The notes: generated by a model not told the origin, from the sequence alone. DNA of 64,000 bases from Serratia entomophila (GCF_021462285.1 NZ_CP082787.1:2418001-2482000); one strand, 5' to 3'. Positions 1 through 8,297 are shown, numbered from the stretch's first letter. Program-made: numbers and translations.

Positions 1-1146
1 GTTAATCAGCACCAGCAGAGCCGTTACCGCGAATACCCAACGGAACCCCAGCAGAGCCGACACCCCGGAACCGATCAATGGGCCGACTACGTTGCCCAGG
101 TACATAAACGACTGGTTATAACCGAAAATGCGACCGGTGACCTGATCGGAAGAGTACCTCAGCAGCAGCGCTTGCACCGCCGGCATCAGCGCGCCGTCGG
201 CAAAGCCCAGCAGAAAACGCAGAATGCCCAACTGCAGCGGGGTCTCCACCCAGGCCATGATGGCGAACAGCAGGGTAGTCAGCATCAGCGCCGCAATCAG
301 AATGCGCGCGGTGCCGATGCGATCGCCGAGCCGTCCGAGGCGCGGGGCGGAAATCAACGCCGCAACGCCGGGAACGGCGGCGATCATCCCGCTGATAAAG
401 GCAATATTGCTGACATTGCCCGACAACTCTCGAATAAACAGCGTCAGGATCGGGCTGATGGAGGAGTTGGCCAGTTGGATCATCAGGGTGCAGAAGAACA
501 GGGTAACGATTAGCGCCGGGTAAGGCAGCGATCGGAATACCGCTTTGCCGCTCAGCTGGTCGGCCTTTTTCACCTCGACGCGCCGCTCTTTAATCAGGAA
601 CAGCGTCACCAGGAAGCTGACGAACATCAACCCGGCGGTGACGAAAAACACCACCCGCAGGCCAAGGTGGTCGGCCATTAAGCCGCCCAGCAGCGGCCCG
701 GCGATCACCCCGGTGATCTGGCCGGTGGACAGCATGCCCAACGCCCAGCCGCTCTTGTCGCGCGGCGCCTGGGTGGCGACCAGCGCCATGGCGTTGGGAA
801 TGTAGCCGGAGGTTAACCCCATCAGCGCCCGCAGCGCAAACAGCTGCCAGACGCTGGTCGCCAGGCCCTGCAGCGCGATCACCACCGCCATGCCCAGCGA
901 AGCGCGCAGCAGCATCAGCTTGCGCCCCTTGCGGTCGGCCAGGCTGCCCCACAGCGGCGAAACCACCGCCGAAACCAAAAAGGTGCCGCTGAACACCAGC
1001 CCGGACCACAGGCTGAGCGACTGATGGCCGGTGACGCCAAGCTGCTCGACATACAGCGGCAGAAAAGGGAGGATTTGGCTCATCGCCAGCCCGGTGAAGA
1101 AACAACCGAGCCAGACCGAGATCAGATTGACTTTCCACGCTTCCAT
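1..1146 (-). CDS. mdtG: MFS drug exporter, MdtG-like (3' end outside window)
   Basis: The protein is an inner-membrane proton-driven exporter of the DHA1 family. Reading the minus strand from the ATG at 1146 gives an open frame with no stop to the window edge, about 380 residues. It closely resembles E. coli MdtG, including the segments [28 protein letters not shown] (the A-loop motif after TM2), [20 protein letters not shown] and [11 protein letters not shown]. MdtG confers low-level resistance to fosfomycin and deoxycholate in E. coli. The start is uncertain: the frame stays open upstream of 1146 (for example a TTG at 1191) and no clear Shine-Dalgarno sequence precedes the ATG. The last 20 to 30 residues should lie beyond base 1. 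It follows the leuD-like gene on the same strand after about 120 bp but has no obvious functional link with it. Confidence 0.85.
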   Translation of the reverse strand, partial: MEAWKVNLISVWLGCFFTGLAMSQILPFLPLYVEQLGVTGHQSLSLWSGLVFSGTFLVSAVVSPLWGSLADRKGRKLMLLRASLGMAVVIALQGLATSVWQLFALRALMGLTSGYIPNAMALVATQAPRDKSGWALGMLSTGQITGVIAGPLLGGLMADHLGLRVVFFVTAGLMFVSFLVTLFLIKERRVEVKKADQLSGKAVFRSLPYPALIVTLFFCTLMIQLANSSISPILTLFIRELSGNVSNIAFISGMIAAVPGVAALISAPRLGRLGDRIGTARILIAALMLTTLLFAIMAWVETPLQLGILRFLLGFADGALMPAVQALLLRYSSDQVTGRIFGYNQSFMYLGNVVGPLIGSGVSALLGFRWVFAVTALLVLIN

Positions 1147-1265
1147 CAACTTGTCGTACCACTTTGAATTTTGGAGGGATTTATTGAGCAAAATAATAAT
1201 AACACCGCTAATCAAGTGGTGCCGGGGAAATGCGTGAGTAAACGTATCGTACGGCGCCACAAAAA

Positions 1266-1898
1266 TCAGCGCTCGCGCGCCGTATTAGGGAAAGTCAGGG
1301 TCAGGAATCCGCGTAGGGCGTTGATGTCATTGGTATACAGTGCCAGCGTTTCTTCTTCCGTTCGTCCCTGTATCAGCAGATCGCAATAGTAGGGATCAAG
1401 GCAGAAATCGAAACGCCACTCGGGTGCTGCGAGCACGTTCGCCTTGCCCGTTTCCAGCTCAACCGCCAGGCGGGTGCCAGGGTGAGCCGTGAGCGTTTCA
1501 GCCGCACGTTGTAGTACATCACCGTCGGCCAGGAGGGGGGCTATGCCATTGGCGATGCAGTTGCGAAGAAATGTCTCATTGAAGCTTTTTGCGATGATAA
1601 CGCGAAAGCCATAGTCCCTCAGCGCCCAGACGGCGCTTTCGCGCGAGCTGCCGCAGCCGAAATTGGCGCCGGATAGCAGGATTTGCGCGCTCTGGTAGGC
1701 GGGATTGTTCAACACGAATGTCGGGTCGGGCGTGCGGGACGTCAAATTCCGGTATCGCCAAAAGGCGAATAACGATTCGCCGTAGCCCGCAACGGCGACG
1801 CGCGTGTTCTCGGAGGTTGGGATCAGCGCATCGGTGTCTATGTTGTCTCGCATCACCGCGCAGGCGATGGCCTGAAATCTATTCAATGCCTGTGGCAT
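1266..1898 (-). CDS. LeuD-like aconitase-family small subunit
   Basis: This is a 210-residue swivel-domain small subunit of the aconitase/isopropylmalate isomerase family, the partner of the large subunit encoded 24 bp upstream. The N-terminal [10 protein letters not shown] segment and the substrate-loop motif [17 protein letters not shown] at about residues 77-93 are typical of LeuD. The start has a good ribosome site, AAGGA, 7 bases before the ATG. No leuA or leuB lies nearby, and the neighbour is an isocitrate-lyase-family enzyme. A paralog that hydrates or isomerises another dicarboxylate (substituted maleate or malate) is therefore more likely than the leucine biosynthetic enzyme. Substrate unknown. 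Confidence 0.85.
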   Translation of the reverse strand: MPQALNRFQAIACAVMRDNIDTDALIPTSENTRVAVAGYGESLFAFWRYRNLTSRTPDPTFVLNNPAYQSAQILLSGANFGCGSSRESAVWALRDYGFRVIIAKSFNETFLRNCIANGIAPLLADGDVLQRAAETLTAHPGTRLAVELETGKANVLAAPEWRFDFCLDPYYCDLLIQGRTEEETLALYTNDINALRGFLTLTFPNTARER

Positions 1899-1922
1899 AA
1901 GCCGTTCCTTGTGGGTGGTGTC

Positions 1923-3326
1923 TCAGAGTTCACGAGGGTCCGTCAGGTAGCCGGTCACGGCGGAAGCTGCCACTGTGGCCGGGCTGGCGAGGTGAGTGCG
2001 GGTGCCAGACCCCTGGCGGTTCTCGAAGTTGCGGTTAGTGGAACTGATCACGCGTTTGCCTTGCCAGATTGGGCCTTCGCGCCCCGCGCAGTTTGAGCAA
2101 CCCGATTTACGCCAGCTGAAACCTGCATCTTCAAATATCAAGTGTAAACCCTCAGCTTCTGCGGCGGCTCTGACGGCCATCGAGCCCGGCGTACACATCG
2201 CCTGAACGCCGGGGGCGATTTTTCTGCCTCGCAGTATCTCGGCTGCCGCGCGCAGGTCGCTTAAACGGGCGTTGGTACAGGAGCCGATGAATGCCGCATC
2301 GATGGGGATGGACTGCATCGCCGTACCGGGCTTCAGCGCCATGTATTCCAGTGCCCGTCTGGCCATCTGCGCCGCCACAGGATCGTCGCCGACGTCCGGC
2401 TCCGGCACCTTATCACACAGGCTAACCGCATGCATGGGGCTGGTTCCCCAGGTCACCTGGGGCGTTAGTGTATCGGCGTGAAATGTGATTTCCTTGTCGA
2501 AGCGCGCATCATCGTCGCTGTGCAGCCGGGGCCAATGCACGGCCGATGCTCGCAGCGCGTCGTCGTCGAGCCGGCTATGGGCCGCCAGGTAGTCATAGGT
2601 AGTGTTGTCAGGCGCGATGAGCGCATAGCGGGTGCCCATTTCGGCCGCCATGTTGCAGAGCGTCATTCGTCCCTCGATAGACAGCGCGTCAACGGCTTCG
2701 CCGAAGAACTCAATGGCATATCCGAGAGCCAGCCTGACGCCATATTTGGCCAACAGCCCCAGTGCAATATCTTTGCTGTAAACCCGTTCACCCAGCCTGC
2801 CATTGAGCGTGACGCGCAACGTTTTGGCTTTTTGCACGATCAGTGCGCCATAACGCAGCACGCTGGCGATTTCCCCCGAGCCGGCGGCAAACGCCAGAGC
2901 ACCGAATGCGCCATTCGTGCAGGTGTGGCTATCGCCGCAAACCAGCGTCATGCCCGGCATGACAAACCCCTGTTCCGGCGCCGCAACGTGGACGATCCCA
3001 TGGGCTAGACTGTTCGGGCTCGCGTAATCGAAACCGAAGGTTTGTGCGCCTGCCGCCAGAGATGCGATCATTTCGCTGCCGCCCTTTGAGGGCGAGTCGA
3101 ACGGTCCGCGATCGGGAGCGGTGCTGATGGCATGATCCGCCACGGCGAAGACCTGAGACGGATGCAGAAGGGGGCGTTCGCCGCGTCGCATCATTTCTCG
3201 CAGTGCGTAGCCGCCGGTAATCTCGTGAAGCATCAGGCGATCGATAACCATTACGGCCCGATCTCCCGCCACGGAGGCAACCTGGTGGTCTTCCCAAAGC
3301 TTGGCGAAAAGCGTTTGGCCGCTCAT
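1923..3326 (-). CDS. LeuC-like aconitase-family large subunit, 4Fe-4S
   Basis: This 467-residue large subunit of a LeuCD-type hydro-lyase should carry a 4Fe-4S cluster held by C350 (GSCTNARLSDLRAA), C410 and C413 (SGCSNC). The signature GDSHTCTNGAFGALAFAAGSGE falls at residues 131-152. The length matches bacterial LeuC (about 466). The start codon overlaps the stop of the lyase gene upstream (ATGA, 3323-3326), which indicates translational coupling. Together with the LeuD-like subunit it should add or remove water on a dicarboxylic acid. Related two-subunit enzymes act on isopropylmalate, citraconate, maleate and 2,3-dimethylmalate. Context favours a catabolic substrate, but sequence alone cannot say which. 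Confidence 0.88.
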   Translation of the reverse strand: MSGQTLFAKLWEDHQVASVAGDRAVMVIDRLMLHEITGGYALREMMRRGERPLLHPSQVFAVADHAISTAPDRGPFDSPSKGGSEMIASLAAGAQTFGFDYASPNSLAHGIVHVAAPEQGFVMPGMTLVCGDSHTCTNGAFGALAFAAGSGEIASVLRYGALIVQKAKTLRVTLNGRLGERVYSKDIALGLLAKYGVRLALGYAIEFFGEAVDALSIEGRMTLCNMAAEMGTRYALIAPDNTTYDYLAAHSRLDDDALRASAVHWPRLHSDDDARFDKEITFHADTLTPQVTWGTSPMHAVSLCDKVPEPDVGDDPVAAQMARRALEYMALKPGTAMQSIPIDAAFIGSCTNARLSDLRAAAEILRGRKIAPGVQAMCTPGSMAVRAAAEAEGLHLIFEDAGFSWRKSGCSNCAGREGPIWQGKRVISSTNRNFENRQGSGTRTHLASPATVAASAVTGYLTDPREL

Positions 3327-4192
3327 AGTGCGAAGGCCTGTTCGCGAGCCCGTTCTGCGGGCAAGCCCACAGCAGAAGTCACCTCATCGAATGAAAGCAA
3401 TTGCTGCTCCAACCCATCCAGTCGCCCGGACTCAGCCAGCGTCGTCAGCGCCTGCTGCATTGCACTGCCGGCAGCGCAGAGTGTCAGAATCGGGTAAGAA
3501 ACGCGCGCCACCCCTAAACGTTCAAGTTCCTGCAGGCTGAGCAGCGGGCTTTTCCCACCGCGAGTCCCAACCATATTGATGCTGATAGGGGCCTGGACCT
3601 GCGCAACGGCGGCCGCAATCTCTTCCTGTGAGCGAATGGCTTCAATGAAAATGACAGTGGCGCCAGCCGCGGCATAGGCATTAGCGCGTGCAATGGTGGC
3701 AGACAAGCCTTCGGTTGCTATCGCATCGGTGCGCGCATTGATAACAAAGTCGGGATCGACGCGCGCTGCGGCGGCTGCGCGAATTTTCTGCACCATTTCC
3801 TCGACGGGGATCACCGACTTGCCGTCCATGTGCCCGCAACGCTTTGGAAACGATTGATCTTCAAGGTTAACGCCGGCCGCGCCGGCAAGCTCTAGCAAAC
3901 GCACCGTATGGTAAGCGTTCAGGGCGTTGCCGAAACCGGTATCGCCGTCGGCCATCACCGGTATATCAACCGCCTGCGCTATTACCTGAACTGCATTGAT
4001 CTGATCCCTCAGGGACAGAATGCCTATATCGGGTAACCCCAGGGTCGCCGCTGCGACGGCAAAGCCGCTGACTTGTAAAGCTTTGAATCCCGCACGCTCG
4101 GCCAGGCGGGCGCTGAACGCGTCGTATACGCCAGGCATAGGGAGGGCGCGACGCGCTTCAATAAGGGTTCTCAATTGCTGGGCTTTCGACAT
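3323..4192 (-). CDS. Isocitrate lyase/PEP mutase family lyase
   Basis: A 289-residue TIM-barrel enzyme of the family that includes 2-methylisocitrate lyase (PrpB), 2,3-dimethylmalate lyase, oxaloacetate decarboxylase and PEP mutase. Metal-binding acidic residues lie in VMADGDTGFGN (D82, D84) and E111. The lyase loop KRCGH (117-121) keeps the catalytic C119, which points to C-C bond cleavage rather than phosphonate chemistry. I place the start at 4192 (MSKAQQL), where AAAGGAGT lies about 7 bases upstream. An ATG 18 codons further up (4246) lacks such a site. It is the first gene of the operon with the LeuCD-like subunits, so the probable sequence is hydration of an unsaturated acid and then cleavage to pyruvate or a similar keto acid. 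Confidence 0.82.
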   Translation of the reverse strand: MSKAQQLRTLIEARRALPMPGVYDAFSARLAERAGFKALQVSGFAVAAATLGLPDIGILSLRDQINAVQVIAQAVDIPVMADGDTGFGNALNAYHTVRLLELAGAAGVNLEDQSFPKRCGHMDGKSVIPVEEMVQKIRAAAAARVDPDFVINARTDAIATEGLSATIARANAYAAAGATVIFIEAIRSQEEIAAAVAQVQAPISINMVGTRGGKSPLLSLQELERLGVARVSYPILTLCAAGSAMQQALTTLAESGRLDGLEQQLLSFDEVTSAVGLPAERAREQAFAL

Positions 4193-4288
4193 CTTAAAGA
4201 CTCCTTTCATACGGAGATTTCTTAGGGCCGGGGTTGAAGGGAACAACGCGCCGGCACGTCGTTTGTTTTTGTTCAGCCATGTCTGATC

Positions 4289-4328
4289 ATTTAACTATAT
4301 TTACATAGCTATTTAAATATAGTTAAAT
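4289..4328. promoter_or_regulatory. Long inverted repeat, likely MarR-type operator
   Basis: Perfect 15-bp arms, ATTTAACTATATTTA (4289-4303) and its reverse complement (4314-4328), are separated by 10 bp. They sit in the 181-bp region between the divergent lyase and isochorismatase-like genes. The spacer and right arm contain ATAGCTATTTA, which recurs in front of the MarR gene at 6031-6041. The shared motif suggests that the MarR protein controls both transcription units and itself. Confidence 0.65.
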
Positions 4329-4373
4329 GGGTAAAAAAAAGCCACCCACTTCATCAAAGAAAGAGGAAACACC

Positions 4374-4946
4374 GTGAATACTGCCCTGATCGCTCTCGAC
4401 TACATTTTTGATATCGCACATCCCGACGGAAAAATTGCGCGCCCGGCGCAGCAGGTGGTGGAACGCAGCGTCATCGCGCAGGCCAATCGTGTATTGGCTC
4501 TGGCGCAGCGGAAAAACTGGTTGCGCATTTTGGTCAAGGTGGGTTTCGCCGCTGGCTATGTCGACCAGCCCAAACATTCGCGCATGTTTGGTCAGGCGCA
4601 TAAATTCGGTGCCATTGCGTTGGGCCAGCCTGGCACGGCGTTTCATCCCGAGCTGGAGGTCGAATTGGGGGAGCTGGTGATCGTTAAGCCGCGCGTCAGC
4701 GCCTTTTACGGCACCAATCTGGACGCGGCACTGCGCGCCCGGCGCATCGAGCGGCTGATTATCTGCGGCGTCAGCACCACCTGGGCAGTGCAAAGTACGG
4801 CGCGCGACGCGCACGACCGCGATTACCAGGTGCTGTTGCTGGAAGAAGCCTGTGCCGCCGCTACGCCGGAAGAGCATCGGACATCAATCGAAACGCTCGC
4901 CCATATCACCGAGATTGTCACGCTGGAAGATCTGAGGGATCTTTGA
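4374..4946 (+). CDS. Isochorismatase-fold protein lacking the catalytic Cys
   Basis: This 190-residue protein has the isochorismatase-like (cysteine hydrolase) fold. It uses a GTG start with GAGG about 8 bases upstream. The expected Asp (D9 in ALDYIFD) and Lys (K105 in IVKPRVSAFYGT) are present. In the third catalytic position, usually a Cys four residues before TARDA, the sequence reads TTWAVQSTARDA, so the nucleophile is A138. True isochorismatases and PhzD also lack this Cys and cleave vinyl ethers, whereas amidases such as nicotinamidase or maleamate amidase need it. An amidase role is therefore unlikely. It is the first gene of a plus-strand operon and its stop overlaps the next start (TGATG). 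The substrate is unknown. Confidence 0.8.
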   Translation: MNTALIALDYIFDIAHPDGKIARPAQQVVERSVIAQANRVLALAQRKNWLRILVKVGFAAGYVDQPKHSRMFGQAHKFGAIALGQPGTAFHPELEVELGELVIVKPRVSAFYGTNLDAALRARRIERLIICGVSTTWAVQSTARDAHDRDYQVLLLEEACAAATPEEHRTSIETLAHITEIVTLEDLRDL

Positions 4947-5959
4947 TGCCGCATCTGCCGCCAGAGTTAACATCGGAAATTAACCTGCGGTCGCTAAAGC
5001 GCGCGGCATGGACGCTGGCGCCTTTGCTGGCGTTGACATTGCTGACGGGGGACATCAACTGGCTGAAGGCTTCGGTTGTCACTATTTCGCTGTTTATCGT
5101 CTATGAAAGAGTGGGGCTGGCGCCGCTCGGCGTGGCATGTCATGCCCTGGTCTTGTTGCTGGCTTTTCTCGCGCTGCTGCTCGCCATGCGCCAGCCGGCC
5201 ATTTTCGTGCTGGTCTGCACGCTGGCGGCGGCTGCGGCTGTGGGGGTATCGGCTTATGGCGGCAAGCTGAGATCGTTAGGCAACTTTACCTTCATTCCCG
5301 CGCTCTATCTGGCGTGTGAAACGGCGGAGGGCGTCGCCCCGGCACAGGTTGCCCAGCGCGTCTTGCCGCTGTTGCCCTATCTGGCGGCCGCTGTACTGCC
5401 GGTGTTGACTATCTCACTGGTGGAACATGTGCTGGCCGGCCGCCGTTGGCACCACGTGTTTAAGCTGCACCGCAACGGCGATCTCGGCGCGCGGGTGGCC
5501 TGCGGCGAAGCCCTGTTCGCCGTGGGCCTGGCCGTCGCGCTGGCGGCGGCGATCGTCGAATGGGGCCAGCTGGGCTATGGGCAATGGGTGATCTGGTCGG
5601 CCGTCAGCGTAGTGACCGGCGACACGACGACGGCGCGCAAAAAGCTGTATCAGCGCGGGGCGGGCGCCATGGTTGGCGTGCCTGTCGGCGTGTCTCTGGG
5701 CTATATCATGCCGCACAGCGTGCTGATGTATGAATTTTTAACCGTAGCCGCCATGCTCACGCTGGTGTCTTTTTCACATTATGCGTTGGGTTTTGGCGCC
5801 CGCTGCGCCTGTATCGCCAGTGCGTTGATGGTTATTGGCCAGACGCCGGAGATAGCTGCGGAACGGGCGCTCAATGTGTTGCTGGGCGGCGGTATCGGCC
5901 TGCTGTTCGTTTTTCTGCTGCATTTTGCCGTTGCCGCCAAGGGCGGAGTGCCCAAATAG
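4946..5959 (+). CDS. FUSC-like integral membrane protein, putative acid efflux
   Basis: A 337-residue protein with many hydrophobic segments arranged as two halves around a short basic loop (GRRWHHVFKLHRNGDLGARV), resembling the FUSC/aromatic-acid exporter superfamily (E. coli AaeB, YccS). I use the ATG at 4946, overlapping the upstream stop; a TTG one codon earlier is less likely. It is coupled to the isochorismatase-like gene and followed by a MarR gene, which suggests it exports an organic acid or aromatic compound whose accumulation is sensed by that regulator. The motif GDTTTARKKLYQRGAGAMVGVPVG matches the conserved FUSC segment. Family assignment is moderately sure; substrate unknown. 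Confidence 0.65.
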   Translation: MPHLPPELTSEINLRSLKRAAWTLAPLLALTLLTGDINWLKASVVTISLFIVYERVGLAPLGVACHALVLLLAFLALLLAMRQPAIFVLVCTLAAAAAVGVSAYGGKLRSLGNFTFIPALYLACETAEGVAPAQVAQRVLPLLPYLAAAVLPVLTISLVEHVLAGRRWHHVFKLHRNGDLGARVACGEALFAVGLAVALAAAIVEWGQLGYGQWVIWSAVSVVTGDTTTARKKLYQRGAGAMVGVPVGVSLGYIMPHSVLMYEFLTVAAMLTLVSFSHYALGFGARCACIASALMVIGQTPEIAAERALNVLLGGGIGLLFVFLLHFAVAAKGGVPK

Positions 5960-6022
5960 CGAAGGGGACTTCCGTTGGCGTAATTTAGGTTGACCGCGCT
6001 TTCCCGTGATGTGAAAGTGCTG

Positions 6023-6042
6023 ATAAATATATAGCTATTTAT
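6023..6042. promoter_or_regulatory. Second MarR-type operator
   Basis: ATAAATA and TATTTAT form 7-bp arms around 6 bp immediately before the MarR start codon (6051). Together with the next base they include ATAGCTATTTA (6031-6041), identical to part of the long repeat at 4289-4328. This is consistent with autoregulation of the MarR gene. Confidence 0.55.
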
Positions 6043-6050
6043 TGATACCT

Positions 6051-6494
6051 ATGAAAAAAGATCCTGCTGAAGAAATAACGCTGCTGCGCACGCAGTTGAT
6101 GTCTCTGGTGCGCCGTATGCGCCGTGAATCGCGCAGCGACGAAAAATCCTGGGCGCAACTGCTGCTGCTCGGCGCCATCGATCGCCACGGCGGCGAGGCG
6201 ACGCCTTCGCTGCTGGCGGAATCAGAACGTATGCGTTCCTCCAATCTGGCCGCTGCACTGCGCGATCTGGAAGCCGATGGCCTGCTGATGCGCACGCCGG
6301 ACGCCGAAGACCGGCGCAGGGTGCGGGTCAAATTGACGCCCGCCGGGCTGGGTCTGCTGCATGAAAGCCGCGCCCGGCGTGAAGCCTGGCTCTGCGATGC
6401 CATGGCGTCTTGCCTCAGCGGCGAAGAGCAGGCGCTTTTGATTGCGGCGGGCCATTTGATGGCGCGCATCGCCAATGCGCCGCCGCAGGATTAA
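6051..6494 (+). CDS. MarR-family transcriptional regulator
   Basis: A 147-residue winged-helix protein. The recognition helix region is SERMRSSNLAAALRDLEADGL (about 55-75), followed by the family signature DAEDRRRVRVKLTPAG in the wing. I use the ATG at 6051; a TTG at 6042 would overlap the operator-like repeat, and no strong ribosome site marks either. MarR proteins usually repress divergent catabolic or efflux genes and release DNA on binding an aromatic or acidic ligand. Here the likely targets are the two transcription units starting at 4192 and 4374, plus its own gene. Confidence 0.85.
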   Translation: MKKDPAEEITLLRTQLMSLVRRMRRESRSDEKSWAQLLLLGAIDRHGGEATPSLLAESERMRSSNLAAALRDLEADGLLMRTPDAEDRRRVRVKLTPAGLGLLHESRARREAWLCDAMASCLSGEEQALLIAAGHLMARIANAPPQD

Positions 6495-6808
6495 GGTAAC
6501 GCCATAGACCGGATCTCGCTGGCGTGCAGACTTTTGCATCGCTTCGCTAGCGCCGTCATAAAATTGAAAATCTGTGGTTTATCGCGGTGCATCTCAGGAT
6601 GCGCCGCACAAATGTTGTGCAATAGTTATCAACTGATGACTATGCTGTAACCGCAGGTTCTGCCGTACCTGCGCCGCCGTACGCCGCCGCGCGTGAATTA
6701 TCTCTCCAAAGTCCGCAATTGGCACAGGCCATGCATTGTCATCATCCGTTCCTGTTACCTGAGTAACAGAGGGCGCTTTGGTGACAACTCAACAACAGCG
6801 GGCGAACC
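6495..6808. other. Intergenic region before the ddp regulator
   Basis: This 314-bp region has no convincing open frame. Its clearest element is the perfect dyad at 6752-6769. I saw no textbook sigma-70 promoter; TATGCT at 6641-6646 is a weak -10 candidate with an off-spacing -35. Confidence 0.5.
6752..6769. promoter_or_regulatory. Perfect 18-bp dyad upstream of rpiR-like gene
   Basis: CTGTTAC and GTAACAG arms (7 bp each) flank CTGA, about 40 bp before the regulator start codon. The position and symmetry fit an operator for the RpiR-like protein encoded next. Confidence 0.5.
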
Positions 6809-7681
6809 ATGGCAGACCATCCTGATGTGATAGCACAGATAGAAGCGTCATTCGCGGTACAGACCCCGACCGGCAAACGCATTGCCGGTTACCTGCTGGC
6901 CAACCTGGCGCAGGTGCCGTTTGAAACCGCCGACAGCATCGCGCGCAGCGCCGCCACCAGCGGCATTTCTGTCGGCCGCTATCTGCGCAGCCTGGGCTAT
7001 CAAAACCTCGAGCATCTGAAGCGCACGCTGCGTGAACAGGGCGCGGCGCTGTACCAACCCTGGGGCGTGACCGACCGGCTGGGCGCCTATCGCCGGCGGC
7101 GCGAACAGCCGCAGCCGCAGAAGCTGCGCCAGGCGTTGACGCTGGAGCTGGAGGCTATCGAGCACGTCTATCAGCTGGCCGGCGGCGAGGCCTTCGCACA
7201 GGTCAGCCGCCAGCTGGCGCAGGCGGAGGCGGTGTTTGTGGTCGGCATTCAGTCGACGCGCGGCATCGCCAACGCGTTCTACAGCCACCTGGAATACCTG
7301 CGCCCGCGGGTGTACTACGCCGACGGCCAGTCCGGCACCTACGTGGAGTCGCTCAACTCCGAATTTAGCGCCCCCTATGTGGTGCTGACCGACACCCGCG
7401 CCTATTCGACCATCGCCCAAAAATATTGCCAGGCGGCCTGCGCGCGCGGGCTGCGGCTGGCGCTGATCACCGATATTTACTGCCCCTGGGCGCGGGATTA
7501 TCCGCTGGATCTGCTGCAGGTGAAAACCGACACCGGCCAGTTTTGGGATTCGCTGGCGCCGCTCAGCTGCCTGTTCAACCTGTTGCTGTCTTCGGTGCTG
7601 GAACAGGGCGGCGCGGCGGTGGAGCAGCGGCTGGCCAACAACCGCATCTTGCAGAAAGAGCTGGGGCAATTTGAATCTTAA
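6809..7681 (+). CDS. MurR/RpiR-family regulator of the ddp operon
   Basis: A 290-residue regulator with an N-terminal helix-turn-helix domain (about residues 1-80; ETADSIARSAATSGISVGRYLRSLGY) and a C-terminal SIS sugar-phosphate-binding domain (about 130-265; VFVVGIQSTRGIANAFYSHLEYL, VVLTDTRAYS). It lies 18 bp before ddpX on the same strand and is probably part of the same transcript. RpiR/MurR proteins sense sugar phosphates or amino-sugar derivatives such as MurNAc-6-phosphate, which fits control of a peptidoglycan-fragment salvage operon. The actual ligand is not known from sequence. Confidence 0.85.
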   Translation: MADHPDVIAQIEASFAVQTPTGKRIAGYLLANLAQVPFETADSIARSAATSGISVGRYLRSLGYQNLEHLKRTLREQGAALYQPWGVTDRLGAYRRRREQPQPQKLRQALTLELEAIEHVYQLAGGEAFAQVSRQLAQAEAVFVVGIQSTRGIANAFYSHLEYLRPRVYYADGQSGTYVESLNSEFSAPYVVLTDTRAYSTIAQKYCQAACARGLRLALITDIYCPWARDYPLDLLQVKTDTGQFWDSLAPLSCLFNLLLSSVLEQGGAAVEQRLANNRILQKELGQFES

Positions 7682-7699
7682 CCGCCATGGGATAACGCA

Positions 7700-8263
7700 A
7701 TGAGTGACAACATTACGCTGACGGATCTGGCCGAACGGTTTCCCGGCCTGAGCATCGATTTGAAGTACGCCACCGCCGATAACCTGACCGGCCGGCCTAT
7801 CTACCGCGAGAGCCGCTGTCTGCTGCATCCCGATGCGGCGCAGGGGCTGGCCCGCTGCCTGCGGGCGGCGCAGCTGGCCGGCCTGGCGTTGAAGGTGTTC
7901 GACGCTTACCGGCCGCAGCAGGCGCAGGCGCTGCTGTGGCTGGCCTGCCCGGATCCGCAGTACGTCACCAGCACCCAAACCGGCTCGCACCATAGCCGTG
8001 GGGTCGCGATCGACGTCACCCTGCTGGATGCCGCAGGCGCGGCGCTGGATATGGGCACCGGCTTTGACGAGATGAGCGAGGGCTCTCACCCGTTTTACCC
8101 CGATTTCCCTCCGGAGGTGCAGCGCAATCGGCTTTTGCTGAATGCGGTGATGGCCGCCGGTGGATTCCGCGGCATCGCCAGCGAATGGTGGCACTTCGAG
8201 CTGCCCAACGCCGGTGATTACCCGCTGCTGGCCGATCGTTTCGGCTGTTTTCCCCACGACTAA
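7700..8263 (+). CDS. ddpX: D-alanyl-D-alanine dipeptidase (VanX family)
   Basis: A 187-residue zinc dipeptidase that splits D-Ala-D-Ala so that D-alanine can be used as carbon and energy source. The VanX motif SxHxxGxAxD is present as SHHSRGVAID (96-105), giving zinc ligands H98 and D105. EWWH (162-165) supplies the catalytic E162 and third ligand H165, and R71 in FDAYRP is the conserved arginine. Length and context match E. coli DdpX (193 residues), a cytoplasmic enzyme encoded first in the ddpXABCDF operon. No vanA- or vanH-like gene is nearby, so this is a salvage enzyme and not a vancomycin resistance determinant. Confidence 0.93.
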   Translation: MSDNITLTDLAERFPGLSIDLKYATADNLTGRPIYRESRCLLHPDAAQGLARCLRAAQLAGLALKVFDAYRPQQAQALLWLACPDPQYVTSTQTGSHHSRGVAIDVTLLDAAGAALDMGTGFDEMSEGSHPFYPDFPPEVQRNRLLLNAVMAAGGFRGIASEWWHFELPNAGDYPLLADRFGCFPHD

Positions 8264-8297
8264 AACAACAGGCATTTCACACATCAGGAGCTTGGTT

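Noticed and set aside
590-1162. 190-codon minus-strand frame overlapping the MdtG-like gene
   Set aside because: The frame that matches MdtG over its whole length is a different one on the same strand, open to the window edge.
1266-3326. LeuC/LeuD as leucine biosynthesis genes
   Set aside because: leuA and leuB are absent, and the operon partner is an isocitrate-lyase-family enzyme with its own MarR-type control. A catabolic paralog fits better, though the substrate is unproven.
7700-8263. VanX-like vancomycin resistance gene
   Set aside because: No vanH, vanA or vanS/R genes are present; the downstream genes are a dipeptide importer. The set is the E. coli-type ddp salvage operon.
6848-8284. 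Long open frame (478 codons) on the strand opposite the RpiR-like and ddpX genes
   Set aside because: It is an antisense by-product of high GC at third codon positions. The composition is rich in Arg, Gln and Gly with no domain, and the plus-strand proteins are well conserved. Similar frames opposite the two PBP genes (14687-16258, 16456-18099) were rejected for the same reason.
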